Below, piece by piece: positions 6,880 to 7,473 of a DNA stretch of 7,473 bases. Both the position numbers and the translations under genes were made by a program. Every line of letters starts with the position of its first letter. Position 1 is the stretch's first letter. Under the pieces are notes generated by a model that worked only from the letters and a program-made list of their open reading frames with translations, was not told the origin of the DNA and ran no database searches. This DNA comes from Planctomycetota bacterium (lineage in GTDB: Bacteria > Planctomycetota > Planctomycetia > Isosphaerales > Isosphaeraceae): positions 1-7,473 of the forward strand of contig JAKBCQ010000104.1 in the NCBI GenBank assembly GCA_021807585.1. The letters run 5' to 3'.

Positions 6880-7473
6880 TCAACGCTTGGCTAAAAGCGC
6901 TTCAATCCACGCCGCGGCCATCAAATGAAGAGGCGGCTCGCGAGGTTCGCCGTAATCGACCGCGCCTCGACGATAAGGCCCGTCGTCATAAACCCGCTGG
7001 AACACGTACTGAAAATCGAGAGGAACGTCGTCTTCATCCTTTGTGAGCGGAATCCCCACGCAAGGAAGCGAATCTTGGATTGAAATCGGATAAAGTGAAT
7101 ACGCTATTGTCTCAGGATTGCGCCTCCATGACCGATTGCTCCAGATCAGGTAATCGGGAGCGGGATCGAGATCGGCGATTCGACCCGAAAGGCCGTCGTC
7201 CGGGAAAACGCGTTCGCCCGAACGAAACAAGTCGACGACGACAAGATTCGCCTCGCTCGCGAGAATTTCCCTCAGCTTCTCGTCGAATCGCTCGCGATCG
7301 CGTCCTGGTTTCTTGTTGGAAGGACTGACGATTTCAATAATTGTAACGATTCGGTGAGTCTTACCCGTTTCAAATATCTCGACAAACGCCCTCCGTACTT
7401 GAATCGACTCGATCGACACCTCGATCGCGGGCGAGAGCTTGCGGCGGGGGAGTTCTAAAACCGCGGTCGCTGC
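6880..7473 (-). CDS. DUF4058 family protein (5' partial)
   Basis: The frame is open to the right edge, so the N-terminus lies outside; 197 residues are visible of a family usually near 250-270. Recognised family features are TIIEIVSPSNKKPG followed by a Lys/Arg-rich helix (RERFDEKLREIL), then LVVVDLFRSGER, a central DYLIWSNRSWRRNPE, and the C-terminal block DYGEPREPPLHLMAAAWIEALL. DUF4058 has no established function as far as I know; it is common in planctomycetes and cyanobacteria. EIVSPSN..K resembles the EVLSPS...K region of Uma2 proteins, which belong to the PD-(D/E)XK nuclease-like superfamily; this is my inference. A GTG at 7419-7417 is in frame, but using it as the start would remove upstream codons that also read as normal protein (AATAVLELPRRKLSPAIE). 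The stop is 71 bases before the ATPase ATG on the same strand, so co-transcription is possible. The composition is host-like. Confidence 0.85.
   Translation of the reverse strand, partial: AATAVLELPRRKLSPAIEVSIESIQVRRAFVEIFETGKTHRIVTIIEIVSPSNKKPGRDRERFDEKLREILASEANLVVVDLFRSGERVFPDDGLSGRIADLDPAPDYLIWSNRSWRRNPETIAYSLYPISIQDSLPCVGIPLTKDEDDVPLDFQYVFQRVYDDGPYRRGAVDYGEPREPPLHLMAAAWIEALLAKR

Overview
All protein-coding genes supported in this 7.5 kb window lie on the minus strand, so transcription runs from the right edge to the left edge. The organism is most likely a planctomycete (Planctomycetota). That is an inference from gene content: a NatB-type permease fused to a CPBP intramembrane protease, a DUF4058 protein, and a secreted gamma-glutamyltransferase-like protein, with moderately high GC DNA and an excess of GATC. 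I see no rRNA, tRNA, CRISPR array or insertion sequence.

Layout in transcription order. (1) 7473-6880: a DUF4058-family protein cut at its N-terminus by the window edge. (2) 6808-5609 and 5616-4930: a two-gene module. An OLD/AAA-type ABC-fold ATPase is followed, with an 8-base overlap, by a small TOPRIM-like DUF4276-type protein. It looks like a split OLD system, with ATPase and TOPRIM nuclease as separate proteins, and is the best candidate here for an undescribed anti-mobile-element system. Much of it is AT-rich compared with the flanking genes. (3) 4929-4731: a short non-coding gap with a weak promoter candidate. (4) 4730-2964: a secreted Ntn-hydrolase of the gamma-glutamyltransferase family, with its catalytic Thr present but several substrate-binding motifs altered. 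(5) 2963-2780: a non-coding gap with small dyad repeats. (6) 2779-2012 and 1905-1: a NatA-like ABC ATPase and a NatB-like permease that continues into a CPBP protease domain and runs off the left edge.

The natA/natB-CPBP pair should form one membrane exporter complex. The ATPase and TOPRIM proteins should work together through translational coupling. DUF4058 lies 71 bases upstream of the ATPase on the same strand and could be co-transcribed with it, but its base composition is host-like, so it may be only a neighbour. The gamma-glutamyltransferase appears to be a stand-alone gene between the two modules.
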